Shown here piece after piece: positions 1-6,215 of a stretch of DNA of 7,960 nucleotides. This DNA is from Paenibacillaceae bacterium UBA6304 (GTDB taxonomy: Bacteria; Bacillota; Bacilli; Paenibacillales; Paenibacillaceae), in NCBI GenBank assembly GCA_002439285.1, contig DJTQ01000325.1, forward strand, positions 961 to 8,920, given 5' to 3'. Position numbers and translations under genes: made by a program. The notes beneath the pieces are model-generated. The model did no database searches. It saw nothing but the letters and a program-made list of their open reading frames with translations, and was not told the DNA's origin. Every line of letters starts with the position of its first letter. The stretch's first letter is position 1.

Positions 1-536
1 TCGCCGTTATTATGGCGGGGGGAGTAGCGTTGGCTTCGCTGTTCTTTACGCTGGGGATGGGTTACAATAACGATGTGGTCAGTTACCTGTTCGGCAGTAT
101 TTACACTTTAGACACGATGGATCTGTACGTCGTTGGTGCGGTTACGGTTATCGTTGTAGCGGTCATTTCCGTCTTTTTCAAAGAAATGTTCCTGCTTACC
201 TTCGAGGAGGATGCGGCATCGGTCAGCGGTTTGCCGGTGAAGCTGCTTAACATGCTGATCACCGTGATGACCGCATTGGTCGTCAGCACGGCGATTAAGA
301 TCGTCGGCGCTTTACTGGTATCCGCACTGTTAACCATTCCTGCCGCCTGCAGCCTGCTGATCGCGAGGAGCTTCAAAACTTCGGTCATTTTTTCCGTCGT
401 TATAGCCGAAATTGCCGTGGTTGCCGGCCTGATGACAGCCGGAATCTGGAATTTGGCCCCGGGCGCCACCATTGTGCTGTTGCTCATCGCGATGCTCATT
501 TTGACGCTGATCGGGAAAAAGGGGTTCTCCGCCTGA
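1..536 (+). CDS. Metal ABC transporter permease, ZnuB/AdcB-like (3' part)
   Basis: This is the C-terminal part of an integral membrane permease of the ABC-3 family, which with an ATPase and a lipoprotein imports Zn2+ or Mn2+. The reading frame is open from base 3 (Ala-Val-Ile-Met...) with no ribosome binding site before the ATG at 12, so the gene begins upstream of the window. About 177 residues are visible and form roughly five hydrophobic segments. Family hallmarks are YLFGSI near the start, the cytoplasmic TFEEDAASVSG loop, then ALLVSALLTIPAA and LAPGATIVLL in the last helices. From family knowledge, the YLFGSI and FEE(D/E) motifs favour a zinc-type permease (ZnuB/AdcB) over the MntC/MntD type. 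The mntR gene 0.9 kb downstream keeps manganese possible, so I give no symbol. The stop is followed after 35 bases by ccdA, with no terminator between them, suggesting co-transcription. Confidence 0.9.
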   Translation, partial: AVIMAGGVALASLFFTLGMGYNNDVVSYLFGSIYTLDTMDLYVVGAVTVIVVAVISVFFKEMFLLTFEEDAASVSGLPVKLLNMLITVMTALVVSTAIKIVGALLVSALLTIPAACSLLIARSFKTSVIFSVVIAEIAVVAGLMTAGIWNLAPGATIVLLLIAMLILTLIGKKGFSA

Positions 537-571
537 CCTATAAATCATGATAAAAATGCCGGGAGGTCGTT

Positions 572-1285
572 ATGGCTGACATCAATATTTGGGTGGCTTT
601 CGGCGCAGGGATTGCGTCCTTTATTTCACCATGCTGCCTGCCTTTATACCCGTCCTATTTATCGTATATTACCGGTATGTCGGTACAAACACTGAAGACC
701 GAGCAGAACAAGCGGGAGGTCCGTTTTCGGACGATGACCCACACGCTGGCGTTTATACTCGGTTTCTCCGTCGTTTTTTATACCCTTGGCTTCGGTGCAG
801 GTCTGTTCGGCGAATTTTTTAACAACAACCGGGCTTTGATCCGCCAGCTTTCCGCCATTCTGATCATACTTATGGGATTGTTCCTACTGGGAATCTTCCA
901 ACCGCGCTTTTTAATGCGGGAGCGGAAAATGAATTTTAAATTTAAGCCGACAGGATACATAGGTTCGTTTATTTTCGGGATAGGGTTCTCAGCCGGTTGG
1001 TCGCCGTGCGTCGGTCCGATTTTGGCAGCTATAATCGCGCTAGCGGTTAGTGAACCTGGGACATGGGTGGGGCTCATTACGGCCTATACGCTTGGATTTG
1101 CGTTGCCTTTCTTTGTTTTGGCGTTTTTTATTGGCTCTACCAAATGGATTGTCCGATATTCGGGGTTGATCATGAAGCTCGGCGGAGCGCTGATGTTACT
1201 GATGGGTGTGTTGCTGTTTACGAACCGGATGGCGAAGATCACGATCTGGCTGCAGCAGTTGACTCCGGAGTGGTTGAAGTTCTAA
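572..1285 (+). CDS. ccdA: Cytochrome c biogenesis protein CcdA
   Basis: A 237-residue polytopic membrane protein of the CcdA/DsbD-beta family. CcdA carries reducing equivalents from cytoplasmic thioredoxin across the membrane to extracytoplasmic thiol proteins; in Bacillus these are ResA (haem attachment to apocytochrome c) and StoA (spore cortex). Length and sequence resemble B. subtilis CcdA as I recall it (about 235 aa). The diagnostic motifs are FISPCCLPLYPSYLSYITG at residues 17-35 and GWSPCVGPILAA at 142-153. The only cysteines are C21, C22 and C146; the redox pair is expected between one of the first two and C146. About six hydrophobic segments are visible, with a basic loop near residues 111-126. 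The ATG at 572 has a strong ribosome binding site (GGGAGGT, 561-567). The short gap after the permease gene suggests an operon, although the two proteins have no obvious shared function. No intrinsic terminator is seen after it. Confidence 0.93.
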   Translation: MADINIWVAFGAGIASFISPCCLPLYPSYLSYITGMSVQTLKTEQNKREVRFRTMTHTLAFILGFSVVFYTLGFGAGLFGEFFNNNRALIRQLSAILIILMGLFLLGIFQPRFLMRERKMNFKFKPTGYIGSFIFGIGFSAGWSPCVGPILAAIIALAVSEPGTWVGLITAYTLGFALPFFVLAFFIGSTKWIVRYSGLIMKLGGALMLLMGVLLFTNRMAKITIWLQQLTPEWLKF

Positions 1286-1325
1286 TTCGCTGTACAGGCA
1301 AAGGGGTCTGGGACGACTTACGGAC

Positions 1326-1355
1326 TTGCCAATAGACAAGCATAACATGTATCAT
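1326..1355 (+). promoter_or_regulatory. Candidate sigma-A promoter of mntR
   Basis: TTGCCA at 1326-1331 and TATCAT at 1350-1355 are separated by 18 bases, a reasonable vegetative promoter about 67 bases upstream of the mntR start. The -35 box lies inside an imperfect inverted repeat (CTTGCC-AATA-GACAAG, 1325-1340) that could be an operator. The rest of the 136-base ccdA-mntR gap shows no terminator hairpin, so read-through from ccdA is also possible. Judged by eye only. Confidence 0.4.
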
Positions 1356-1404
1356 TAAACAAGTAGCGGGATACCTGTGGGGATGGTCCGCGTGAACTCA
1401 TGGA

Positions 1405-1412
1405 AAAGAGGT
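1405..1412 (+). promoter_or_regulatory. Ribosome binding site that fixes the mntR start
   Basis: AAAGAGGT lies with its GAGG core 10 bases before the ATG at 1422. The in-frame upstream ATG at 1377 has no comparable site and would add 15 residues absent from known MntR proteins, so 1422 is preferred. Confidence 0.75.
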
Positions 1413-1421
1413 TATAGCCAG

Positions 1422-1847
1422 ATGCCAACGCCCAGTATGGAGGATTATTTGGAGCGTATCTACAAATTAATCGACGAAAAGGGATATGCCCGGGTTTCCG
1501 ATATTGCGGAAGGGCTGGAGGTTCATCCTTCATCCGTCACCAAGATGATTCAGAAACTGGATAAAGATGAATATTTAATTTATGAGAAGTACCGGGGATT
1601 GGTTCTGACCAATAAGGGGAAGAAAGTCGGAAAACGACTTGTTGACCGTCATGAACTGCTTGAAGAGTTTTTGGGAATGATCGGTGTCGATCATGAGAAC
1701 ATATATAAAGACGTAGAAGGAATCGAGCATCATTTAAGCTGGGATTCTATCACATGCATCGCGGCACTGGTCGAGTATTTCAAGCGGGAAGATTCCCGGG
1801 GCCAGGATTTACTCAGAGTCCGGCAGGAATTGCTGGGCGAATCGTAG
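1422..1847 (+). CDS. mntR: Manganese-responsive transcriptional regulator MntR
   Basis: A 141-residue DtxR/MntR-family repressor. MntR senses intracellular Mn2+ and, when loaded, represses manganese uptake genes (mntH, mntABCD) and activates efflux genes in B. subtilis. The start [14 protein letters not shown] matches the B. subtilis N terminus almost exactly and supports the 1422 ATG. The N-terminal winged helix-turn-helix includes [19 protein letters not shown] at residues 23-41; the C-terminal part is the dimerisation domain. All six ligands of the binuclear Mn site known from B. subtilis MntR are present at the same numbers: D8, E11, H77, E99, E102 and H103. D8 is characteristic of Mn-selective MntR rather than iron-type DtxR. 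There is no SH3-like third domain, as expected for MntR (142 aa in B. subtilis). In B. subtilis mntR also lies next to the yqhO-yqhT genes, so the position supports the call. Confidence 0.97.
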   Translation: MPTPSMEDYLERIYKLIDEKGYARVSDIAEGLEVHPSSVTKMIQKLDKDEYLIYEKYRGLVLTNKGKKVGKRLVDRHELLEEFLGMIGVDHENIYKDVEGIEHHLSWDSITCIAALVEYFKREDSRGQDLLRVRQELLGES

Positions 1848-1885
1848 GGTTATCCAAATAAGGAACGAACATATAATTTGAAGAA

Positions 1886-1917
1886 GCATCTGTCTACTTG
1901 AGGCAGATGTTTTTTAA
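1886..1917 (+). terminator. Intrinsic terminator after mntR
   Basis: An 8-bp stem, CATCTGTC (1887-1894) with GGCAGATG (1902-1909) including one T-G wobble, encloses a 7-base loop and is followed by six T (1910-1915) and AATT. It ends the mntR transcript 39 bases after the stop codon and separates it from the secreted glycosidase gene. Confidence 0.9.
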
Positions 1918-1943
1918 TTGTTTCCGGGAAAATACAAGTTTTG

Positions 1944-1970
1944 CGCAACTCTTCATGTGCGAGCGGCGTT
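1944..1970 (+). promoter_or_regulatory. Possible ECF-type promoter of the secreted glycosidase gene
   Basis: CGCAAC (1944-1949), 17 bases, then CGTT (1967-1970) resembles the envelope-stress sigma pattern TGAAAC-N16/17-CGTC. I found no good sigma-A pair in the rest of the gap: TAATAT at 1985-1990 would suit a -10 box, but the region 17 bases before it is not -35-like. This is a weak visual match only. Confidence 0.2.
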
Positions 1971-2017
1971 TACAAATAGTAGAGTAATATGTCTATCACA
2001 TCATTTGGAGGTTACTA

Positions 2018-3676
2018 ATGAAATTTTTACGTACTTGGATGATTCCCTTATTGATTCTTATGCTTGTTTGGCCGGTTGCCGGGACGCAAAACAATGTCGC
2101 CGCTGCAGCCGGCGGTGACATTCAAATCTATCTGAACGGGACGCTGCTGCCTAGCGATTCCGCTCCTTACATTAAGACGGCGCAGAACGTCACGATGGTC
2201 CCGCTTCGAGTGATCAGCGAAGGGTTGGGCGCTCAAGCCGAATGGTCCACAGCTTCCAAATCGGCTACGATCCGCAAGGATGGGAACATTCTGATCCTGG
2301 GAATCGGGCAAAAGACGGCGCAGGTCAACGGGAGCTCCGTTCCGCTAGAGGTGTCCGTGGAAAATAAAGCAGGCCGGACGATGGCGCCGTTACGTTTCGT
2401 GAGTGAACAGCTCGGCCTGGTTGTGGATTGGAATCAGAAGTCAAAGACGATTTCCCTGACAACAGCGGATTATATCCCAGAAGAGCCGCCGGTAACATCG
2501 CCTTCAGATCCCGACGACCCTGTTCAAACGCCGGAGCCGAACAAACCCGGTCAGCCGGCCCCAAACGGAGAGCTCCGGGGAGCGTGGGTATCGACGGTCT
2601 CAAATCTGGATTGGCCCAGCAAAGCTTCCTATGGGAAAGTAGATACCCAGAAAGCCGAATATATCAAATTGCTGGATGATTTGCAGGGAATGGGCATCAA
2701 TGCAGTGTTTGTCCAGGTTCGACCTTCCGCGGATGCGATCTATTCTTCCAAACTGGTTCCGTGGAGCGCTTATTTGACCGGCACGGCCGGGAAAGATCCG
2801 GGATACGATCCGCTGCAGTTCCTGATTGAAGAAACTCATCGGCGGGGAATGGAGTTTCACGCATGGTTTAATCCGTTCCGGGCAAGCACAGGTAGCGATG
2901 TCAGCAAACTTCCGGCGAATCATGTCGCGAAGCAGCATCCGGAATGGATCGTGAAATTCGGAGGCAAGCTGTACATCAATCCCGGGATTCCGGCTGCCCG
3001 TGAGCATGTGATCAGTACGATTATGGAAGTGGTACAAGGGTATGACATCGATGGAGTCCACCTGGACGATTATTTTTACCCGACCGGGGAGACGGCTTCC
3101 TCCAAATTCAATGACGACGCTACGTTTAAGAGCTATAACGCCAATAAAGTAGGCAAGAAGGGGGATTGGCGGCGCGATAATATCAATGAATTCGTTCGTG
3201 AACTCGGTCAAAGCGTGCATCAAGCTAAGCCGGCCGTTTCCTACGGGATCAGTCCGTATGGAGTGTGGCGCAACAAAGCGAGCGATGTAACCGGCTCGGA
3301 CACAAAAGCCAGCGTATCAGCCTATGACAGCACCTATGCCGATGTCCGCACCTGGATTCAGAACGGATGGATTGATTACGTAACCCCGCAAATCTACTGG
3401 AGCCTGACACGTAAGGAAGTACGCTATGACATCCTTGCCGACTGGTGGGCGAATGAAGTGAGAGGCACGGGTGTAAAACTCTATATCGGTCATGCCCCGT
3501 ACAAGCTGGGTACGCCGGAAATCGGGTGGAGCAACGCCCAGGAAATTATCGATCAACTTGAATATAACCGCAATATCCCGGAAATTTCGGGCAGTATCTT
3601 TTTCAGTGCCAAGGACTTGAGACGAAATCCGCTCGGGCTGATCCCGCTGCTACAATCCTACTACGCTGCAAATTAA
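2018..3676 (+). CDS. Secreted GHL10/DUF187 glycosidase with copper amine oxidase-like N-terminal domain
   Basis: A 552-residue exported protein. Residues 1-31 form a signal peptide (MKFLRTW, hydrophobic core 8-21, likely cut near AAAA at 28-31). Residues about 35-148 hold two repeats of the 'copper amine oxidase N-terminal-like' fold, with VPLRVISEGLGA at 61-72 and APLRFVSEQLGL at 123-134, each followed by an aromatic turn; this domain is thought to bind surface or wall components rather than copper. A proline- and acid-rich linker spans 152-183. From ELRGAW (185) onward is a glycosyl hydrolase-like TIM barrel (GHL10, DUF187) with FVQVRPSADA (231-240), HAWFNPFRAS (281-290), GVHLDDYFYP (346-355; D350/D351 are candidate acid residues) and WIDYVTPQIYW (451-461). 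Relatives are B. subtilis YngK and E. coli DigH (YddW), which cleaves denuded peptidoglycan glycan. A wall-glycan role here is inference. The ATG at 2018 has an excellent site (GGAGGT, 2007-2012). From memory, this gene is absent between mntR and yqhO in B. subtilis. Confidence 0.9.
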   Translation: MKFLRTWMIPLLILMLVWPVAGTQNNVAAAAGGDIQIYLNGTLLPSDSAPYIKTAQNVTMVPLRVISEGLGAQAEWSTASKSATIRKDGNILILGIGQKTAQVNGSSVPLEVSVENKAGRTMAPLRFVSEQLGLVVDWNQKSKTISLTTADYIPEEPPVTSPSDPDDPVQTPEPNKPGQPAPNGELRGAWVSTVSNLDWPSKASYGKVDTQKAEYIKLLDDLQGMGINAVFVQVRPSADAIYSSKLVPWSAYLTGTAGKDPGYDPLQFLIEETHRRGMEFHAWFNPFRASTGSDVSKLPANHVAKQHPEWIVKFGGKLYINPGIPAAREHVISTIMEVVQGYDIDGVHLDDYFYPTGETASSKFNDDATFKSYNANKVGKKGDWRRDNINEFVRELGQSVHQAKPAVSYGISPYGVWRNKASDVTGSDTKASVSAYDSTYADVRTWIQNGWIDYVTPQIYWSLTRKEVRYDILADWWANEVRGTGVKLYIGHAPYKLGTPEIGWSNAQEIIDQLEYNRNIPEISGSIFFSAKDLRRNPLGLIPLLQSYYAAN

Positions 3677-3694
3677 TCTTATATAAACGATAAT
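3666..3694 (+). promoter_or_regulatory. Possible promoter of the patatin-like gene
   Basis: GATAAT at 3689-3694 is a 5/6 match to the -10 consensus, with CTGCAA (3666-3671, 3/6 match) 17 bases upstream, overlapping the end of the glycosidase gene. If used, transcription would start near 3701, just before the large hairpin, which would then form the 5' end of the patatin mRNA. The -35 is weak. Confidence 0.3.
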
Positions 3695-3706
3695 AAGCAT
3701 ACTGAC

Positions 3707-3759
3707 AACCTCCGTCATCATACATAAGCATTAGACTTGTGTATGGGATGGGGGTTTTT
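3707..3759 (+). terminator. Long hairpin with U tract between glycosidase and patatin genes
   Basis: The arm 3707-3728 pairs with 3736-3756 around the 7-base loop CATTAGA. The stem has about 21 pairs, with several G-T wobbles and one bulged A (3717), and is followed by three more T. It looks like an intrinsic terminator for the glycosidase gene. The 3' arm contains GGGATGGGGG (3745-3754), the only candidate Shine-Dalgarno sequence for the ATG at 3762, so the same hairpin could hide that site in any transcript that includes it. Confidence 0.7.
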
Positions 3760-3761
3760 AT

Positions 3762-4730
3762 ATGCTCATGAATGGAGTGTTCGAGGGCGGAGGGGTGAAG
3801 GGGATCTCACTGGCAGGGGCTGTACGGGCAGCGGAATGCCATGGAGCACGCTTTAACCAGGTGGCTGGAACGTCATCGGGCTCTATCGTGGCCGCTCTCA
3901 TCGCTGCCGGATATCATGCTGAAGAGATGAAAACTATTATTATAGAAACATCCTTTTCCAGCTTTTTGAAGAGGGCGCCTATTTTTAATACGGCGATTAT
4001 TGGCCCGGCATTTCGGGTGCTGCTGAAAAAGGGCCTATATTCGGGTGAAGCGCTGGAGGAATGGGTTCGTCAAATTCTACTTGCGAAAGGGGTTCGAACG
4101 TTCGGAGATTTGGAATCAGGAAAGCTGAAGATTATCGCTTCGGATATTACCGGAGGACGGATCCTGGTGCTGCCGGACGATTTGCCGAAGATCGGGCTCC
4201 ACCCTGATACGTTTGAAGTAGCCAAAGCCGTGCGGATGAGCTGCAGTATACCGTACTTCTTCGATCCTGTATTGCTGCGCCTGCCCGCAAAAATAGCGAA
4301 GGGAAAAAAGTTCAGCGATCAATTTCTCCATATCGTGGATGGAGGATTGCTGAGCAATTTCCCTTTGTGGCTGTTTGACCGCAGTCAGAGGCCGCACGAT
4401 GAGAAGAGAATCCCGACCGTAGGTTTTCAAATGGTAGGGAAGAATACGAACCAGCCGCATGTCATTCGGGGGCCATTCTCCATGCTTCAAGCGTTGGTGG
4501 AAACGATGCTGTCCGCTCATGATGAACGTTATATCGAGCAATCAAACCGGTATCGGACTGTAAAGATCCCGACGCTAGGCATCTCTACGACACAATTTGA
4601 TATTGGAAAAGAAGAAAGCCTGCTGCTTTATGAATCCGGACTCCGGTCCGGAAACCGGTTCTTCGGGGACTGGAACGTCCAGTATTACGAAGAACAGTTC
4701 ATAAAGTATCAGCAGGCTAAACTGGTTTAG
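3762..4730 (+). CDS. yqhO: Patatin-like phospholipase family protein, YqhO type
   Basis: A 322-residue protein with a complete patatin-type serine hydrolase core, expected to cleave acyl chains from phospholipids or related lipids with a Ser-Asp dyad. The glycine-rich oxyanion loop is EGGGVKG at residues 8-14. The nucleophile motif GTSSG (36-40) places Ser38 as catalytic serine, followed by a small-residue helix. The Asp of the dyad is D193 in VDGGLLSNFP. SDITGG at 127-132 is another family block. No signal peptide or membrane segment is seen, so it is probably cytoplasmic or peripheral. B. subtilis YqhO has the same N-terminal GVFxGGGxKG pattern and the same chromosomal position beside mntR and yqhP. 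The ATG at 3762 lies 7 bases after GGGGG; the in-frame ATG at 3768 is an alternative. The substrate is unknown. The gene converges on yqhP with overlapping stops. Confidence 0.92.
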   Translation: MLMNGVFEGGGVKGISLAGAVRAAECHGARFNQVAGTSSGSIVAALIAAGYHAEEMKTIIIETSFSSFLKRAPIFNTAIIGPAFRVLLKKGLYSGEALEEWVRQILLAKGVRTFGDLESGKLKIIASDITGGRILVLPDDLPKIGLHPDTFEVAKAVRMSCSIPYFFDPVLLRLPAKIAKGKKFSDQFLHIVDGGLLSNFPLWLFDRSQRPHDEKRIPTVGFQMVGKNTNQPHVIRGPFSMLQALVETMLSAHDERYIEQSNRYRTVKIPTLGISTTQFDIGKEESLLLYESGLRSGNRFFGDWNVQYYEEQFIKYQQAKLV

Positions 4731-5059
4731 TGGTATTTCGGAAGCTCGTCGTCATTCTTTCCCTTTTGGCCTTCTATGACCTGGAAAGGGTAGGATTTAC
4801 GTTTTCCTCCTCCTGCGGCCGGACGACGTTGTTCGGCTGCAACTTTTGCCATTGTTCTGGCTGACGGCTTGATTTTGGGAGCCGTTTTATTCTTGTATTT
4901 CCGCGGAGGATATTTATAAAGCAGGAATACAATGGCCACGAGAATAAACGGGACGAGTATATCCCACGGATTCAAGGACCTTCTGCCAAACAGTCCATCT
5001 AAAATGTTGAATACGGCTAGTGCGATTACGATCCAGAATAGAATGGCCTGTTTTTTCAC
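4727..5059 (-). CDS. yqhP: Small membrane protein, YqhP-like
   Basis: A 110-residue protein of unknown function. Two hydrophobic segments at residues about 4-22 and 33-49 form a hairpin with a short GRRSLNPWD turn. They are followed by a strongly basic tail (PPRKYKNK, KIKPSARTMAK, GGGKRK) and a C-terminal block PFQVIEG...PKYH. The start is GTG (5059-5057 on the - strand), with AAAGGA 10 bases upstream inside the end of yqhQ; the two ATG triplets at 5070 and 5067 are in other frames. Only 7 bases separate it from the yqhQ stop, so it is almost certainly translated from the yqhQ transcript. The call rests mainly on gene order: in B. subtilis yqhP lies between yqhO and yqhQ. Its stop overlaps the end of the patatin gene by 4 bases on the opposite strand. 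Confidence 0.8.
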   Translation of the reverse strand: MKKQAILFWIVIALAVFNILDGLFGRRSLNPWDILVPFILVAIVFLLYKYPPRKYKNKTAPKIKPSARTMAKVAAEQRRPAAGGGKRKSYPFQVIEGQKGKNDDELPKYH

Positions 5060-5066
5060 GCGTTCA

Positions 5067-6068
5067 TCATCCTTTCACGGGATCCAGAGAAGAACGGCCG
5101 ATCGTCGTTTCGGTAAGTGAAGACTGCTCCATACCGGCATCGATTTCACGCATCCGGTTGAACGAAGCGATCGACACTTCAACTTGGTCGTCGTTAGGTT
5201 CTTTGGTCGTCAGAAGTTGAAGCCATAGTCCAGGATAACCAAGGTAGCGGAGCACCGGAATGTCTCGGACTGAGTTCGTAAACCGAAGCAGTTCAAAGGA
5301 AAGTCCGATTACAACGGGAAGTAGCAATACACGAATGTACATCCGTTCCCAGACATTGTCCCAACTGAAGATGGGCAAGGAATAAATGATTACGCCGACA
5401 ATTACTGTCAAAATGATGAAGCTGCTGCCGCAACGGTAATGCAGGCGGCTATATTTTTGGACATTAGCCGGAGTCAGTTCTTCTCCAGCTTCATAAGCGC
5501 TGATGACTTTATGTTCTGCGCCGTGATATTGGAACAACCGCTTAATTATCGGCGTTTGTGACATGACCCAAAGATAAGCCAGAAGCAAGAAGATTTTGAT
5601 AACCCCTTCAATCAGCGTATGCAGCGTCTGATTCGTGAATGCGTGCTGAAAGAGGAACTGCTCCAGAAGTGCCGGGACAAGCGTAAAGATTAGTTTTCCG
5701 ACGACGAAGGAGAGAACGCCTACGACCGCTACGCCTACAATCATCGATAGGGAGAAACCGGATTCTTCCTTTTCCTTCTGCTTGGCGCGTTCTTCCGGTT
5801 CAGTCTCATCATCCGCCAGGGCTTCTGCGGAGTAATTTAAATGCTTCGAGCCTTTGGCGCTGGAGTCTATAATGCTGACCAGACCTCGGACAAGCGGAAT
5901 TTTGCGAAGCTTCTTCACCCAGTTCTTATCACTCTTGGGAACTTCCAAGAAGGTGATCTCTCCGGTTTTGCGGCGAACTGCAGTGACATTAACGTGTTTT
6001 CCGCCGAACATGACGCCTTCCATAACGGCTTGGCCGCCATAAATCGATGGTGTGGATTGCTCAGGCAA
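5067..6068 (-). CDS. yqhQ: DUF1385 membrane protein YqhQ
   Basis: A 333-residue DUF1385 protein, sometimes annotated as a putative metal-dependent enzyme; its biochemical role is not established to my knowledge. The N terminus carries the family signature YGGQAVMEGVMFGG (residues 10-23). A charged stretch rich in Glu and Lys (about 83-103) precedes the first of about four membrane segments (106-132, 150-170, 216-234, 245-262). The motif FQYHGAEHKVISAYE (179-193) and the later HYRCGSSF (210-217) give a cluster of H182, E185, H186, H210 and C213 that could bind metal; this is inference. The start is TTG (6068-6066), with AGGAAGGTGA at 6083-6074 upstream. The first internal ATG (codon 16) would cut the signature motif, so TTG is preferred. 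It leads a two-gene unit with yqhP and is divergent from yqhR. Confidence 0.93.
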   Translation of the reverse strand: MPEQSTPSIYGGQAVMEGVMFGGKHVNVTAVRRKTGEITFLEVPKSDKNWVKKLRKIPLVRGLVSIIDSSAKGSKHLNYSAEALADDETEPEERAKQKEKEESGFSLSMIVGVAVVGVLSFVVGKLIFTLVPALLEQFLFQHAFTNQTLHTLIEGVIKIFLLLAYLWVMSQTPIIKRLFQYHGAEHKVISAYEAGEELTPANVQKYSRLHYRCGSSFIILTVIVGVIIYSLPIFSWDNVWERMYIRVLLLPVVIGLSFELLRFTNSVRDIPVLRYLGYPGLWLQLLTTKEPNDDQVEVSIASFNRMREIDAGMEQSSLTETTIGRSSLDPVKG

Positions 6069-6073
6069 CTAAT

Positions 6074-6083
6074 TCACCTTCCT
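6074..6083 (-). promoter_or_regulatory. Ribosome binding site fixing the TTG start of yqhQ
   Basis: On the - strand AGGAAGGTGA lies 5 bases before the TTG codon at 6068. An in-frame stop sits at 6071-6069, so no upstream start is possible, and the next ATG is internal to the conserved motif. Confidence 0.75.
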
Positions 6084-6112
6084 AGAGTAGTAATAGATGT
6101 ATTTCTGTATCC

Positions 6113-6141
6113 ATTGTATCGAACTTTGAGGGCAAATTCTA
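6113..6141 (-). promoter_or_regulatory. Candidate promoter of yqhQ-yqhP in the divergent gap
   Basis: On the - strand TACAAT (6118-6113) is a 5/6 match to the -10 box. TAGAAT (6141-6136), 17 bases upstream, is a poor -35. It would give a leader of about 40 bases. The 147-base gap 6069-6215 must also hold the yqhR promoter; the best + strand pair I see is TTGAGG (6126-6131) with TTTAGT (6148-6153) at 16 bases, which is weak and overlaps this one. Confidence 0.3.
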
Positions 6142-6215
6142 GTTTGTTTAGTCTTTTTCGATTTGCGCATACTAATCGGCAATTGGATAGGAATACCGAG
6201 GAAAGGAAGATATGA

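Noticed and set aside
1377..1421. An N-terminal extension of MntR from the ATG at 1377
   Set aside because: No ribosome binding site precedes it, and the ATG at 1422 gives the conserved N terminus with D8 and E11 at the standard numbers.
2600..3223. A 207-codon open frame on the - strand inside the glycosidase gene
   Set aside because: It lies fully antisense to a well-supported gene with clear domain motifs and has no recognisable family features of its own.
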